Source: UBA1479 sp048263775
GTDB lineage: Bacteria > Pseudomonadota > Alphaproteobacteria > Rhodospirillales > Casp-alpha2
Direction of reading: 5' to 3'
NCBI GenBank assembly: GCA_048263775.1
Contig: JBLXDU010000001.1
Coordinates: forward strand, 310,001 to 374,000
DNA: 64,000 nucleotides
In this document: one piece after another, positions 55,943-64,000 of the stretch
Position numbering within the stretch: the first letter of the stretch is position 1
Layout of the letters: every line of letters starts with the position of its first letter
Translations under genes and position numbers: made by a program
The notes under the pieces: model-generated
Told to the model about the DNA's origin: nothing
The model's input: only the letters and a program-made list of their open reading frames with translations
Databases searched by the model: none

Positions 55943-58603
55943 TCAAAAATTCAAATAGATATCCCGGGGAGTCGCAACGCAGTTGGAAATTTCGGATGCC
56001 ACGCGATCTGAAAGCCTCGAACGCCCCCGGATTCCTATGGTTTCCGCGATGGCGGTCTCATAAGCCATTAGGCTGCCCAAGACTTCTTGCGCTGCGCGGA
56101 TGCGCCAAATCCGTTCCTTGGCGACAACAGCAAGCGCGCCTTGAACCTTTTCAGCAATCGCGGTGCGAGCGGTCGGGTTAGCACGCAAAACCCGGCGCGC
56201 TTGAGTTAGGGCATTTTCTATTTCCGTGGAATGGCGGACCAGGGCTGCCTGGCCATAGGCTGTTTTCAACCGATCTATCAGATCGTCCGCAGGCATCACC
56301 TCCACATTCGCCTTTAACTCTTGCAAAGCCTTTTGGAGGGAACCCACACGGTCTCCGTCATTGATCGCCTGGATCGCTTCGACCACGGGGCCATGAGCCG
56401 CATCAACGGTTCGCCGATAACGAATACGTGCGTCATGGTGAGCCTTCAGCTTAGCCGCCATGTCGGTCCGCACATCCGTCCAGCCTGCCGGAATTTGGGC
56501 CGTTAGTTCGGCGCGTTCGTTTGTTAGGGGCTTTATGCGCGCTTCTGCCCGCCGACCTTCCTCGGACGAGGCCGCCCTACCGGTCCAGGAAATGATAGCC
56601 CGGTTTTGCTCGATCTTCTTGTCGATCCGCCGAATATCGCGTTCGATCCGCCGCACCCTGTCGTGGACCGGCCGGTAGGTCTGCGCCGCCGTGTGTATCG
56701 CCGCAGCGGTTTCGGTGATTCGTTCCATCGTCGGAAACGCATTTTCCGCTTTCTCGAAGCTGCGTATTAGTTCGTTCTGAAGGTATGAAGGAAGTCCCTC
56801 CAGATTGATGTTCCGGGCTTTGCCGATGGCTTGCCTTATGGTCGTCCCGTTTATTTGAAACTCGTCCCTTATAAACTCTTCCATGCAGTACTGAAGCCGA
56901 GGATTGGTTGGCGGCGGTGAAGCCTCCGCCCCGAGCGAAACACGGGTCGGAAGATAGGTCACCAAGGTCGGATAGGCCGCAACCACACCAAGGACCAGCA
57001 ACTGAATGGCGATGAAAGGCACAACGCCCTTGTAGATGTCGAGCGTACGGACGCCTTTCGGCGCGACCCCGCGCAAGTAGAAGAGTGCAAAACCGAAGGG
57101 CGGCGTTAGAAACGAAGTCTGAATGTTCAGCGCGATCATAACACCGAACCAGACAGCGGCGACGTTTGCTGCGGGGTCGGTCAGCAGAATCGGCGCGATG
57201 ATCGGGACAACAACCACGGTGATTTCCAGAAAGTCGAGGAAAAATCCGAGGACGAAAATGATGATCATGGCGACTGCGAACTGACCCCAGAACCCGCCCG
57301 GCAGGCCACGCATGAAATCACGCACCAGGTCCTCGCCGCCGAACCCCCGGAATGCCGCTGTCAGCATGACCGCACCGATCAGGATGGCGAACACCAGGGA
57401 GGTCGTCTTGGTCGTGTCCTCCAACACACGCTTTAAGGTGCCGCCGGTTGCCCATGTGCGCCAGAGGCTCCAACCGAGGGCGATGGCGAGGGCGCTTGAG
57501 GCGACTGCGGCGAGCACGATGCCCGCGATGTCTGCTGTGCCTTCGATCTTTCGCAGATTGACGTGGAAAAGGGCATTGATGATGCCAAGAGCAACTAGGG
57601 CGGCGATGGCCAGTAGGGTCGGCCAGAAGGCATCACGCTGACCTTCACGCAGGCGGTATCCGGCCATCATGGCCGCCCCTGCGGCACCGACGGCGCCGGC
57701 CTGATTGACCGTGGCGATGCCGGCGATGATCGAACCAAGAACCAAAAGAATAAGGGTCAGGGGCGGGGCCAAGGCGATGAGCAGCGCCGTAACGGCATTC
57801 TTGCCAGAGATATCTGTATGCCTGTGCACCGGTGCCAGGTCTGGCCGCAGATAGGCCGTGACGAGGATATAGAGGACATAGAGGGCGATAAGGACCAATC
57901 CCGGCACGAGAGCGCCCATGAACATCTCGCCTGCGCTGACCGATGGCACATCGAACTGGCTCGGCATCAGCAGGTCATCTGTCACGGTCTTGTAAAGGGC
58001 CCGCCGGGCGGCGTTGGCTTCGTTGACGGCGGTGGTGAGTTGGTGGACCAGGATCAGCAAGACGATCGACGGCGGGACGATCTGGCCCAGCGTGCCCGTG
58101 GCTGCGACAATGCCCGTCGCCATGGGCTTGGAATAGCGGTTCCGTAACATGGTCGGTAGCGAAATCATGCCCATGGCGATCACCGTCGCGCCGATCACGC
58201 TGGTGGTTGCCGCCAGCAAGGCGCCGACCAGGACGACCGAGACGCCGAGCCCACCGCGCACCGTGCCAAACAGACGCGCCATGGCGACGAGAAGGTCTTC
58301 GGCGACGCGCGACTTCTCCAGCATCAGGCCCATGAAGATGAACAACGGCACGGCGATCAACACATCCGTCCCGTCATTGTTATAAATCCCCCGAATGTTC
58401 ATCGCTCCAGCGGATAGCCATTCGCTAGGGCCTCCGCCGTGGATAAAGAATGCATCCGGGTTTCCAGTGACCACCAGACCGGCGAACGCGGCCAGGCTGA
58501 CGGCGACGATCGCCGAACCCGGAATGGCGAATGCGACGGGAAAGCCCGAGCCGAGGGCGACGGCCAATATCACGACCAGTAGGACGAGGAAAAAGAGTTC
58601 CAT
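55943..58603 (-). CDS. TRAP transporter large permease with a long C-terminal helical domain
   Basis: This is an 886-residue protein. The first 560 residues or so are a DctM-type permease (VPLFIFMGLMLEKSRVAEDLL, ATGTLGQIVPPSIVLLIL, MIALNIQTSFLTPPFGFALFYLRG). The last 325 residues have no membrane segment and are rich in charged heptads (RVRRIERDIRRIDKKIEQN, RIKPLTNERAELTAQI), predicted coiled coil. Ordinary DctM proteins end after the membrane part. The small permease gene lies just upstream on the same strand, but no solute receptor gene is near. Confidence 0.88.
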   Translation of the reverse strand: MELFFLVLLVVILAVALGSGFPVAFAIPGSAIVAVSLAAFAGLVVTGNPDAFFIHGGGPSEWLSAGAMNIRGIYNNDGTDVLIAVPLFIFMGLMLEKSRVAEDLLVAMARLFGTVRGGLGVSVVLVGALLAATTSVIGATVIAMGMISLPTMLRNRYSKPMATGIVAATGTLGQIVPPSIVLLILVHQLTTAVNEANAARRALYKTVTDDLLMPSQFDVPSVSAGEMFMGALVPGLVLIALYVLYILVTAYLRPDLAPVHRHTDISGKNAVTALLIALAPPLTLILLVLGSIIAGIATVNQAGAVGAAGAAMMAGYRLREGQRDAFWPTLLAIAALVALGIINALFHVNLRKIEGTADIAGIVLAAVASSALAIALGWSLWRTWATGGTLKRVLEDTTKTTSLVFAILIGAVMLTAAFRGFGGEDLVRDFMRGLPGGFWGQFAVAMIIIFVLGFFLDFLEITVVVVPIIAPILLTDPAANVAAVWFGVMIALNIQTSFLTPPFGFALFYLRGVAPKGVRTLDIYKGVVPFIAIQLLVLGVVAAYPTLVTYLPTRVSLGAEASPPPTNPRLQYCMEEFIRDEFQINGTTIRQAIGKARNINLEGLPSYLQNELIRSFEKAENAFPTMERITETAAAIHTAAQTYRPVHDRVRRIERDIRRIDKKIEQNRAIISWTGRAASSEEGRRAEARIKPLTNERAELTAQIPAGWTDVRTDMAAKLKAHHDARIRYRRTVDAAHGPVVEAIQAINDGDRVGSLQKALQELKANVEVMPADDLIDRLKTAYGQAALVRHSTEIENALTQARRVLRANPTARTAIAEKVQGALAVVAKERIWRIRAAQEVLGSLMAYETAIAETIGIRGRSRLSDRVASEISNCVATPRDIYLNF

Positions 58604-58605
58604 CC

Positions 58606-59619
58606 TCAGCCCCCCTCAGCGCCGCCCGTTGGCGTGGGCTCGCCCAGCACGTCGGCCATTCCGCCGAACATCATGCTGACGAATTGAATGATGAGTGTGA
58701 CCGCGAACACCCCGACCAGTACGGTCATCAGGTACAGGATGTACATGCCGTCGCCGACGCCTTCGATCTCGAAGGTCCGCAGGGCGCTGTTGAGGATGCC
58801 GGTGCGGCCTGCCGTGCCGACGCTCAGGATCAGCCAGCAGAACGGCATGCCGAGCACCAGGGCACCGATGGCGTTGACCAGCCCGCGACGGCGGGGATTT
58901 GCTTCCGCGTAAAGCAGATCAATCCGCACATGGCCATCCTCATAAAGGGTGTAGGCGCAGCCCAGCATGAATAGGGCCGCGTACCAGAAGCGGACCAGAT
59001 CGCCCATGTAGGTCTGTTCGTAGGAAAACACGAAGCGGAACAGCACGATTAGTAGTTCGGCGACGACGATCATCAGGACCAGCCAAGGTAGCGCCAGGAC
59101 CCGTGTGCGAAGCGCGATGGCGAGCCCGATTGCGACCAATGGCATGTGCACATAGGCACCGCGCAATTCCGCGCGCCCCAGAGTATCTGCCAGCGGCGCG
59201 CCGACCAGGCCGATCAGGAGTTCCTCGCCCTTCAGAAAGGCAAGAGTGAAGTCGATCAGACCGATCAACAGAACGGCCCAGAACCCGGCGCGGATTAGCA
59301 CGGCATTGAGCCCAAAGACCCGCTGGTGGTCGGTTCTCAGGCTGTGATCCCTGGTGCGTGTGACATGGGCGGCGGCGGCCAGTGCGGCGGCAGCGTAGAT
59401 GGCCACCTGTAACCAGATGCGGGGATCGTGGCCGCCAGTGGACGGGTTGGCCAAAAGCCTGACGCCAGGCCATCCGAGCCAATTAGTCAGGAAATTATTG
59501 AATAGAAAGGCGGCAAGTACGCCGATGATGGTCCAACCAAAAACTCTCGTCAGGGCTATGGGGAAGTTCGGTATGGAAGCAAAGCCAGCATTTCGTTTGT
59601 TCTGCTTAAGCTCCGGCAT
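58606..59619 (-). CDS. TRAP transporter small permease (DctQ-like, extended)
   Basis: This is a 337-residue membrane protein. The C-terminal half matches DctQ (YEQTYMGDLVRFWYAALFMLGCAYTLYEDGHVRIDLLY and FGGMADVLGE); DctQ proteins are usually about 170 residues, so an extra membrane-rich N-terminal region of about 160 residues is present. AAGGGGG precedes the ATG. It ends two bases before the large-permease gene, and the pair is translated together. The lspA stop lies nine bases upstream of its start. Confidence 0.87.
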   Translation of the reverse strand: MPELKQNKRNAGFASIPNFPIALTRVFGWTIIGVLAAFLFNNFLTNWLGWPGVRLLANPSTGGHDPRIWLQVAIYAAAALAAAAHVTRTRDHSLRTDHQRVFGLNAVLIRAGFWAVLLIGLIDFTLAFLKGEELLIGLVGAPLADTLGRAELRGAYVHMPLVAIGLAIALRTRVLALPWLVLMIVVAELLIVLFRFVFSYEQTYMGDLVRFWYAALFMLGCAYTLYEDGHVRIDLLYAEANPRRRGLVNAIGALVLGMPFCWLILSVGTAGRTGILNSALRTFEIEGVGDGMYILYLMTVLVGVFAVTLIIQFVSMMFGGMADVLGEPTPTGGAEGG

Positions 59620-59628
59620 GATGCCCCC

Positions 59629-60168
59629 TTAACCCTTATTTTTCGTGCCGTTCAGGAACGTCGACGTCAAAATCAAAAACGCGCCGAGGAAAATGAAAAC
59701 ATCGGCAGCGTTGAAGGCCGGCCAGTGCAGTCCTTGCCAATGAAAATCGAGGAAATCGGTCACAGCACCTTGTCGCCAACGATCGATGATGTTTCCGAGT
59801 GCACCGCCCGCGACCAGAGCCAGTCCTCTGCGCTCTCCCGGTAAGCAGGATCTTAGTGCCCAGATCATCAGCAGGCTGGCGATCGCAAAAGAGAGAAGAG
59901 CCAGTGTTCCTGGTCGGGAAGCAAAAAAATCTTGAAACATGCCGAAACTCACGCCGGTGTTGAAGGTCAACATCAGGTTAAAAAAGGAGGTCACCTCGAT
60001 CACTCTCGGCGGGTCCATCACTCTGGTAAGGATGATCCACTTAGTCACCTGATCGCCAGCCGTCGCCCCTGCCGCCAGGAACAACAGCGAAAGTGTATGC
60101 AATCCGGTCTGCCGGCAGCGATTGCCGAAGATTAGTCTGGGCAATATACCACCAATCCATTTCTCCAT
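59629..60168 (-). CDS. lspA: Lipoprotein signal peptidase LspA
   Basis: This 179-residue inner-membrane aspartyl peptidase removes signal peptides from prolipoproteins. Catalytic Asp motifs are present: GNIIDRW and FNAADVFIFLG, plus FNTGVSFGMF. ATG 60168 is chosen with GGGAG seven bases upstream. Extra lspA copies beside cation exporters and MerR regulators are typical of Cd/Pb-resistance regions, and a dyad at 60185-60209 just before it fits joint metal control. Confidence 0.92.
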   Translation of the reverse strand: MEKWIGGILPRLIFGNRCRQTGLHTLSLLFLAAGATAGDQVTKWIILTRVMDPPRVIEVTSFFNLMLTFNTGVSFGMFQDFFASRPGTLALLSFAIASLLMIWALRSCLPGERRGLALVAGGALGNIIDRWRQGAVTDFLDFHWQGLHWPAFNAADVFIFLGAFLILTSTFLNGTKNKG

Positions 60169-60184
60169 TCCTTGCTCCCCGGCC

Positions 60185-60209
60185 ATCGTTGTCTATATTT
60201 ACAATCGAT
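60185..60209 (-). promoter_or_regulatory. Dyad before lspA, possible MerR-type operator
   Basis: ATCGTTGT and ACAATCGAT bracket CTATATTT as a near-perfect inverted repeat with an AT-rich centre, 17 bases before the lspA start. ATCGTTGT also occurs in the dyad at 61183-61204, but there the half-sites are in the opposite order, so a shared regulator is only possible. Confidence 0.45.
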
Positions 60210-60405
60210 ATGGCCGACGCCCCCTGACACTTCTGGGGGGGCTGATCGAATCGTAAAAAAAAAGACGGCGCAGAACGCCTCCCCGAGGCTTTTTCATTTA
60301 AAGTGCCTCTGTTCAGCGCCTGCGCCGCCAACAGGAAAACTAACGGCTTCGATAAACACCTCGTCAATTCGAAATCCAACCGGCGCGCATATCGCAACTT
60401 CAAAG

Positions 60406-61104
60406 CTATACAGCCTCTTGTTTGATATCTGCCCTTTGGCACTCGTCGATATTCTTATTCCCATGTTTTCCACGTGCCGTTTGGCCGGCCTGCGTGCTGG
60501 TCCACTCTGATCTTGCCTGGAGGACAATCTGCGTTGCCGACCAAAGAAACAGCCCGGCCATGATGGCGGCAACGATAAGGTCGGGCCATGCAGTGCCGGT
60601 AAACCAGACACCTGCCGCTGCCAACATAACAGCCACGTTTCCGATGGCATCGTTTCGGCTGCAAAGCCAGACAGAGCGGACATTCGCATCCCCGTCTTTA
60701 AATCGCCTCAACAAAAGGACACTGATAATATTGGCGGCCAGCGCCATGAAACCGATTGCGCCCATGACTGTCGCCGAAGGCATACCCAGAATTAGGACCT
60801 GATACGCTGTTGAGCCGAACACCCAAAGCCCCATAGCACCGAGACTGAACCCTTTCGCGAGCGCGGCCATTGCCCGAATTCTGACAGACATGCCGATGAC
60901 AAATAAGCTGATTGCATAGGTTGCGGTGTCACCAAGAAAGTCGAGCGCATCCGCTTGCAAGGCTTTCGACCCAGCAAAACCGCCTGCGGTCATTTCGACG
61001 AAGAACATTGAACCGTTAATCGCGATAACAGCCCATAGCGCACGTTTGAAATCCTTTGATGCCCCATCGAATTTGGCGGTATCTCCGCAACAATTGGCAC
61101 TCAT
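60406..61104 (-). CDS. CDF-type cation exporter (short form)
   Basis: This is a 232-residue protein with about six membrane helices. The metal-site helices read KALQADALDFLGDTATYAIS (D-x3-D type in TM2) and SRNDAIGNVAVM (TM5). The N-terminus has CC (NCCGD). The cytoplasmic C-terminal domain of classical CDF proteins is nearly absent. It is divergent from a metal-type MerR gene across a dyad, so metal-induced export of Cd, Zn or Pb is likely. Confidence 0.85.
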   Translation of the reverse strand: MSANCCGDTAKFDGASKDFKRALWAVIAINGSMFFVEMTAGGFAGSKALQADALDFLGDTATYAISLFVIGMSVRIRAMAALAKGFSLGAMGLWVFGSTAYQVLILGMPSATVMGAIGFMALAANIISVLLLRRFKDGDANVRSVWLCSRNDAIGNVAVMLAAAGVWFTGTAWPDLIVAAIMAGLFLWSATQIVLQARSEWTSTQAGQTARGKHGNKNIDECQRADIKQEAV

Positions 61105-61182
61105 ATGGATCGACTCCTTTAATCCGTGGCGGGCACGTTCATTGAAACTGTCCGCCGCTTTGCATTCGTCGATCCGCAGATG

Positions 61183-61204
61183 CTACAATCTATAATCGTT
61201 GTAG
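61183..61204. promoter_or_regulatory. Divergent MerR-type operator between the exporter and its regulator
   Basis: CTACAA-TCTATAATCG-TTGTAG is a perfect 6-bp inverted repeat at the centre of the divergent interval. TTGCAT at 61160-61165 and TACAAT at 61184-61189, 18 bases apart, could be the -35 and -10 of the regulator promoter. The regulator probably binds here. Confidence 0.65.
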
Positions 61205-61222
61205 GAGCAATAGGAAAAACTG

Positions 61223-61660
61223 ATGACCGTTGAAAGCACCTCCATCGGGGAATTGGCTGAGCGTGCCGGATGTACGGTCCAGATCATCCGCCATTACGAG
61301 AAAATCGGACTGTTGCCGGAGCCAAGACGGACCAGGGGTAACCGTCGCATCTACTCCGAAGCTCAGGCATCTCGGCTGGTTTTCATTCGTCATTGCCGAC
61401 AACTGGGGTTCAGTTTAGACGATATCCGCCAATTGCTGTCGTTCTGCGGTCAGTCAAATCAGTCATGCGCGCAAGTAGACATGATCGCTCGTAAACACCT
61501 CGGTCACGTTCAGGAACGACTCGCGCGCCTTCGGTCTATGGAGCGGGAGCTCAAGCGAATGATCTGCGAATGTAATGGCGGGAAGGTGGCGGAATGCAAA
61601 ATCATCGAGGTCTTGGCGGATCACTCGAAGTGTTTGAGCGATGACCATTCATCTGCCTGA
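61223..61660 (+). CDS. MerR-family metal regulator (Cd/Pb/Zn type)
   Basis: This is a 145-residue regulator with the winged helix SIGELAERAGCTVQIIRHYEKIGLLPEP and dimerisation helix. Metal-binding Cys lie at SCAQVDMI, CECNGG and CKIIEVLADHSKC; the C-terminal cluster resembles cadmium/lead/zinc sensors rather than mercuric MerR, whose spacing differs. It is divergent from the cation exporter gene and most likely controls it, and perhaps lspA. Confidence 0.9.
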   Translation: MTVESTSIGELAERAGCTVQIIRHYEKIGLLPEPRRTRGNRRIYSEAQASRLVFIRHCRQLGFSLDDIRQLLSFCGQSNQSCAQVDMIARKHLGHVQERLARLRSMERELKRMICECNGGKVAECKIIEVLADHSKCLSDDHSSA

Positions 61661-61839
61661 TTTTATCGCGCTTTCTGCTAGTATCGCCTTCGTGTGACAT
61701 CTACGCCCAGCTACACGAAAGTGTCTTGTGATCGAAGGCTGGGAGCGTGTGTTCGTGTGCTTTAAAGCATCAAATAGCTGCACTAAGCCGCTGTTCTTGA
61801 GAAGACCATTTCAATCTGTAGGCGGATGGCAAGGTCAGA

Positions 61840-62304
61840 CTAGGTTCGCTCCGGCTTACGCCATCCCGGTTCCACACAGGTCCGCCAGGACCAAAGTTTC
61901 GCCATGGCGATGTAAATGAATGATGCGGACCAAGCTATCAGCAACAGGCCGTTCAGGGTCTCGATGCCCGTGATGAAGCGCAAGTGATCCGATGGCACGA
62001 TGTCGCCCATGCCGAGGGAGGTATAGGCGACGATGGAGAAATAAAAATAATCCAACGGCCCAACGATCTGAGGGCCTTCGAGGCTGCCGATCTCAAGTAT
62101 TCGTTCCCCGAAGGCATAGGCAGCGGAATACAGTGCGACTTCAACGATATGGGCAGAGAGCGTCAGCAGCCAAATGATCAGGATCCGCCGCTCCGCCGTC
62201 ATCGCGAAGTTCGACATCCCGCCGGACAGCCATCGGAAGACGGCGTAATGCAGGAGGAATGTCGTGATGACCAGGAAAACCGATATGCCCACTGCGGCGC
62301 CCAT
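61840..62304 (-). CDS. Two-helix potassium-channel-like protein
   Basis: This is a 154-residue membrane protein with about four hydrophobic segments. The pore loop and filter read YTSLGMGDIVP, close to TVGYGD of ion channels (Met replaces Tyr), followed by the last helix (GIETLNGLLLIAWSASFIYIA). There is no RCK domain. It probably conducts K+ or another cation; the altered filter leaves selectivity uncertain. The 180 bases before its stop show no feature. Confidence 0.83.
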   Translation of the reverse strand: MGAAVGISVFLVITTFLLHYAVFRWLSGGMSNFAMTAERRILIIWLLTLSAHIVEVALYSAAYAFGERILEIGSLEGPQIVGPLDYFYFSIVAYTSLGMGDIVPSDHLRFITGIETLNGLLLIAWSASFIYIAMAKLWSWRTCVEPGWRKPERT

Positions 62305-62376
62305 CTGAACCTCCTCTCATATTATGGTCATTGAGAACCCAATAGTTACTTTGAGCATGCTAGAGTTGAAGTCTCT

Positions 62377-62763
62377 CTAGGACTCTATCGGCTTCATGTC
62401 TTCTCTTGTTCCAAGAACCGTCATCGCCCGACCGGGGTCGATCATCGAAATGAAGACCGAACGCTCATAGGCGTCGGTGACAAGGGAGGCTTGCCGCAGG
62501 AGCTCTTCCTGGCGTTGCCGATAGCGGTCAAGGCCCTGAGTATCTTCCAATATTTGATTTACGGTTTCCGGGTCTCTGACGAACGTCGCGAACTGCGGCC
62601 GACGCTCTGCTCCCTTGATGCTCCTCGCCTCACTTTCCCGAAGATCAAGGCGATCCGCCTGATCTGCAGCCAGAGGCGCCGATGGGGCAATCGCAGCCTC
62701 TGTCCCGACCGTTGGGATGGGCGGAATAAGGCCAGAATAAAAATCTGTCTGAATGCCGATCAT
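62377..62763 (-). CDS. Hypothetical protein
   Basis: This is a 128-residue soluble protein with no family I recognise. The N-terminus MIGIQTDFYSGLIPPIPTVG is Pro/Gly-rich, and the rest is charged and probably helical (DPETVNQILEDTQGLDRYRQ, RQEELLRQASLVTDAYERSVF). ATG 62763 follows GGAG by eight bases; a longer frame to 62832 is less likely. Confidence 0.68.
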   Translation of the reverse strand: MIGIQTDFYSGLIPPIPTVGTEAAIAPSAPLAADQADRLDLRESEARSIKGAERRPQFATFVRDPETVNQILEDTQGLDRYRQRQEELLRQASLVTDAYERSVFISMIDPGRAMTVLGTREDMKPIES

Positions 62764-62947
62764 CGAAGTCACTCCATTCCATTGGTTCTCCGATGGTTGC
62801 CAACATAGGACCTCCAGTCGCCGGAGGGTCAAGGATAAGATTGAAGAGAATGACGTAAGACCAATCGATCAGGGCGACGTGACGAGCCGTACACTGGCGA
62901 AGTCTGCGTCTGCGAGCCGAAGGCATGGAGATGACGTGAAATTATAA

Positions 62948-63892
62948 TTAGTCGGCAGGCGACGATGCGGCCCGATGTCTGTTGAGTGAAAGCGTATCAC
63001 CTGACCGGCTTACCAACGTCACGCCGACGATCGTCAACGGTATGCCGATAAAATGTGCCCACCCGAACGTTTCGTCAAAGAAGGTCATGCCGAGAAGAAT
63101 ACCGAATATCGGCACGAGAAAGGCGAAGGCGTTCGCCCGGTTGAGCGGGGTGTGTTCGAGCGCCGAGAACCAGAGGTAATACGCAAGAGCCGTCCCGAAG
63201 ATACTGAGACCGAGCAAAGAGGCAACGAAGGCAGGCGTCCATTGCACGCTTGCGGGATCTTCCAGGTACCAAGCAGCTGCCCCTAAAGGAATGCTCCCGA
63301 TAAGCGTTTGCAGGCCCATCGCCATCAGCACGTCAACCTTGCCGGCGATTTTCTTGATCAAGACGTTGCTGATCGTGATTCCGACTGCCGCCAGCAAAAT
63401 GTAGGCGATACCCAGGGCGTAGGTTTCCCCGCCAGTTAAAAAGAACTGCGGGACGGCGATCACCACGATCCCGACAAATCCCAAAAGCAATCCAAGCTTC
63501 CCCCGAACGGAAACGGTTTCGCCAAGCATGAGTGCGGCAAGGAACGCCGCCATGAGCGGCTGTGTATTGGCGACAACCGTTGCGACGCCAGGCGTCACGA
63601 ATTCAGCGGCATGGAACATGCCGAGGAATCCGAGGCTCGTTGCGCCCAGGCCGATAAAGGTGATGATGGCCCAATCCCTTCCGGTGGCGGGAAGAGGGCG
63701 GCGAAGTGCGGCCGCAAGGATCATGAGCGCTGCGCCCGCGATAACCGCGCGCAAGGCTGCGAAGGTCAAATGCGGCGAGAACCCGATCCCGGCCGTGATG
63801 AGCGGAAAGCACGACGCCCAAAGCACCATCACCACGAGAATCTGCAGCGTCGAAATGCGCGAGACGGAAGATTTCGGTTGGTCGGAATCCAT
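62948..63892 (-). CDS. EamA/DMT-superfamily transporter
   Basis: This is a 314-residue protein with ten predicted membrane helices in two EamA repeats (VMVLWASCFPLITAG in the first, AYILLAAVGITISNVLI in the second; LEHTPLNRANAFAFLVPIFGILLG is a family mark). Family members export amino acids or other small metabolites. The substrate is unknown. Confidence 0.9.
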   Translation of the reverse strand: MDSDQPKSSVSRISTLQILVVMVLWASCFPLITAGIGFSPHLTFAALRAVIAGAALMILAAALRRPLPATGRDWAIITFIGLGATSLGFLGMFHAAEFVTPGVATVVANTQPLMAAFLAALMLGETVSVRGKLGLLLGFVGIVVIAVPQFFLTGGETYALGIAYILLAAVGITISNVLIKKIAGKVDVLMAMGLQTLIGSIPLGAAAWYLEDPASVQWTPAFVASLLGLSIFGTALAYYLWFSALEHTPLNRANAFAFLVPIFGILLGMTFFDETFGWAHFIGIPLTIVGVTLVSRSGDTLSLNRHRAASSPAD

Positions 63893-63950
63893 TTAATGCG
63901 CTACCTCGATTTTATCGTGTTCCAGGAGGTGTAGCAGAAGGAGGCATGTC

Positions 63951-64000
63951 ATGCATGAGCTGGTGCCGGAAAAATTCGTGTGGTTTGTCTGGGCGTCCGC
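63951..64000 (+). CDS. Start of a further gene, cut by the window end
   Basis: AGAAGGAGG at 63936-63944 precedes ATG 63951, which opens MHELVPEKFVWFVWAS. The hydrophobic, aromatic N-terminus suggests a membrane protein. Another ATG at 63946 in a different frame is closer to the ribosome site. Too little is present to name a family. Confidence 0.4.
   Translation, partial: MHELVPEKFVWFVWAS

Overview
The window is high-GC, densely coded DNA that looks like an alphaproteobacterial chromosome, most likely Rhodospirillales-like. The grounds are protein style, urt/ure gene order, TRAP transporters, an MSAYDPKRT-type palindrome and Tat-exported copper enzymes. No rRNA, tRNA, CRISPR array, integrase or intact insertion sequence was recognised.

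Layout. 0-3 kb: a denitrification unit, nirK, a diheme cytochrome c and nirV, behind an FNR/NNR-type box. 3-8.1 kb: an M81 (MlrC-like) metallopeptidase, a TauD-type dioxygenase, an orphan secreted protein bracketed by two related palindromes, and an O-methyltransferase. 8.2-11.1 kb: a phosphonate pair, phosphonopyruvate decarboxylase and a fusion of PEP mutase with a nucleotidyltransferase. 11.4-22.3 kb: a near-perfect sigma-54 promoter followed by urtABCDE (urea ABC importer) and ureDABCEFG (urease and its nickel chaperones), apparently one long nitrogen-controlled unit that imports urea and hydrolyses it. 22.3-32.1 kb: mixed genes (SET-domain protein, aminotransferase, PhnA-like protein, polysaccharide deacetylase, GNAT-nitrilase fusion, Sua5-like protein, a possible toxin/immunity pair, RecQ). 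32.1-38.4 kb: a GntR-regulated catabolic module with an Ldh-type dehydrogenase, an SMP-30 lactonase and a TAXI-TRAP importer.

From about 38.4 kb the composition becomes more AT-rich and the content turns to metals. 39-46.2 kb holds a Cus-type copper/silver efflux system (CusF, CusA, CusB, TolC-like). 46.4-48 kb holds a MerR operon whose regulator has the exact cysteine spacing of mercuric MerR, with a Trx-MerC fusion but no MerA. 48-54.3 kb is a tightly coupled periplasmic copper/redox operon: multicopper oxidase, two cytochromes c, a DUF411 protein, a 47-residue membrane peptide, DsbE-like, TlpA-like and Sco proteins, and a broken PCu(A)C chaperone. 54.4-62.8 kb adds a methyltransferase, a Met-rich repeat protein, a TRAP permease pair with a long extra C-terminal domain, LspA, a CDF-type cation exporter, a second metal-type MerR and a potassium-channel-like protein. 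An EamA transporter and the first codons of another gene end the window.

The points most worth a second look are the diheme cytochrome whose second heme lacks the usual Met ligand, the PCu(A)C pseudogene at the end of an otherwise intact copper operon, the TRAP permease with a coiled-coil tail and no receptor, the peptidoglycan-binding toxin-like pair, the UrtE insertion, and the mer-like operon without a reductase.
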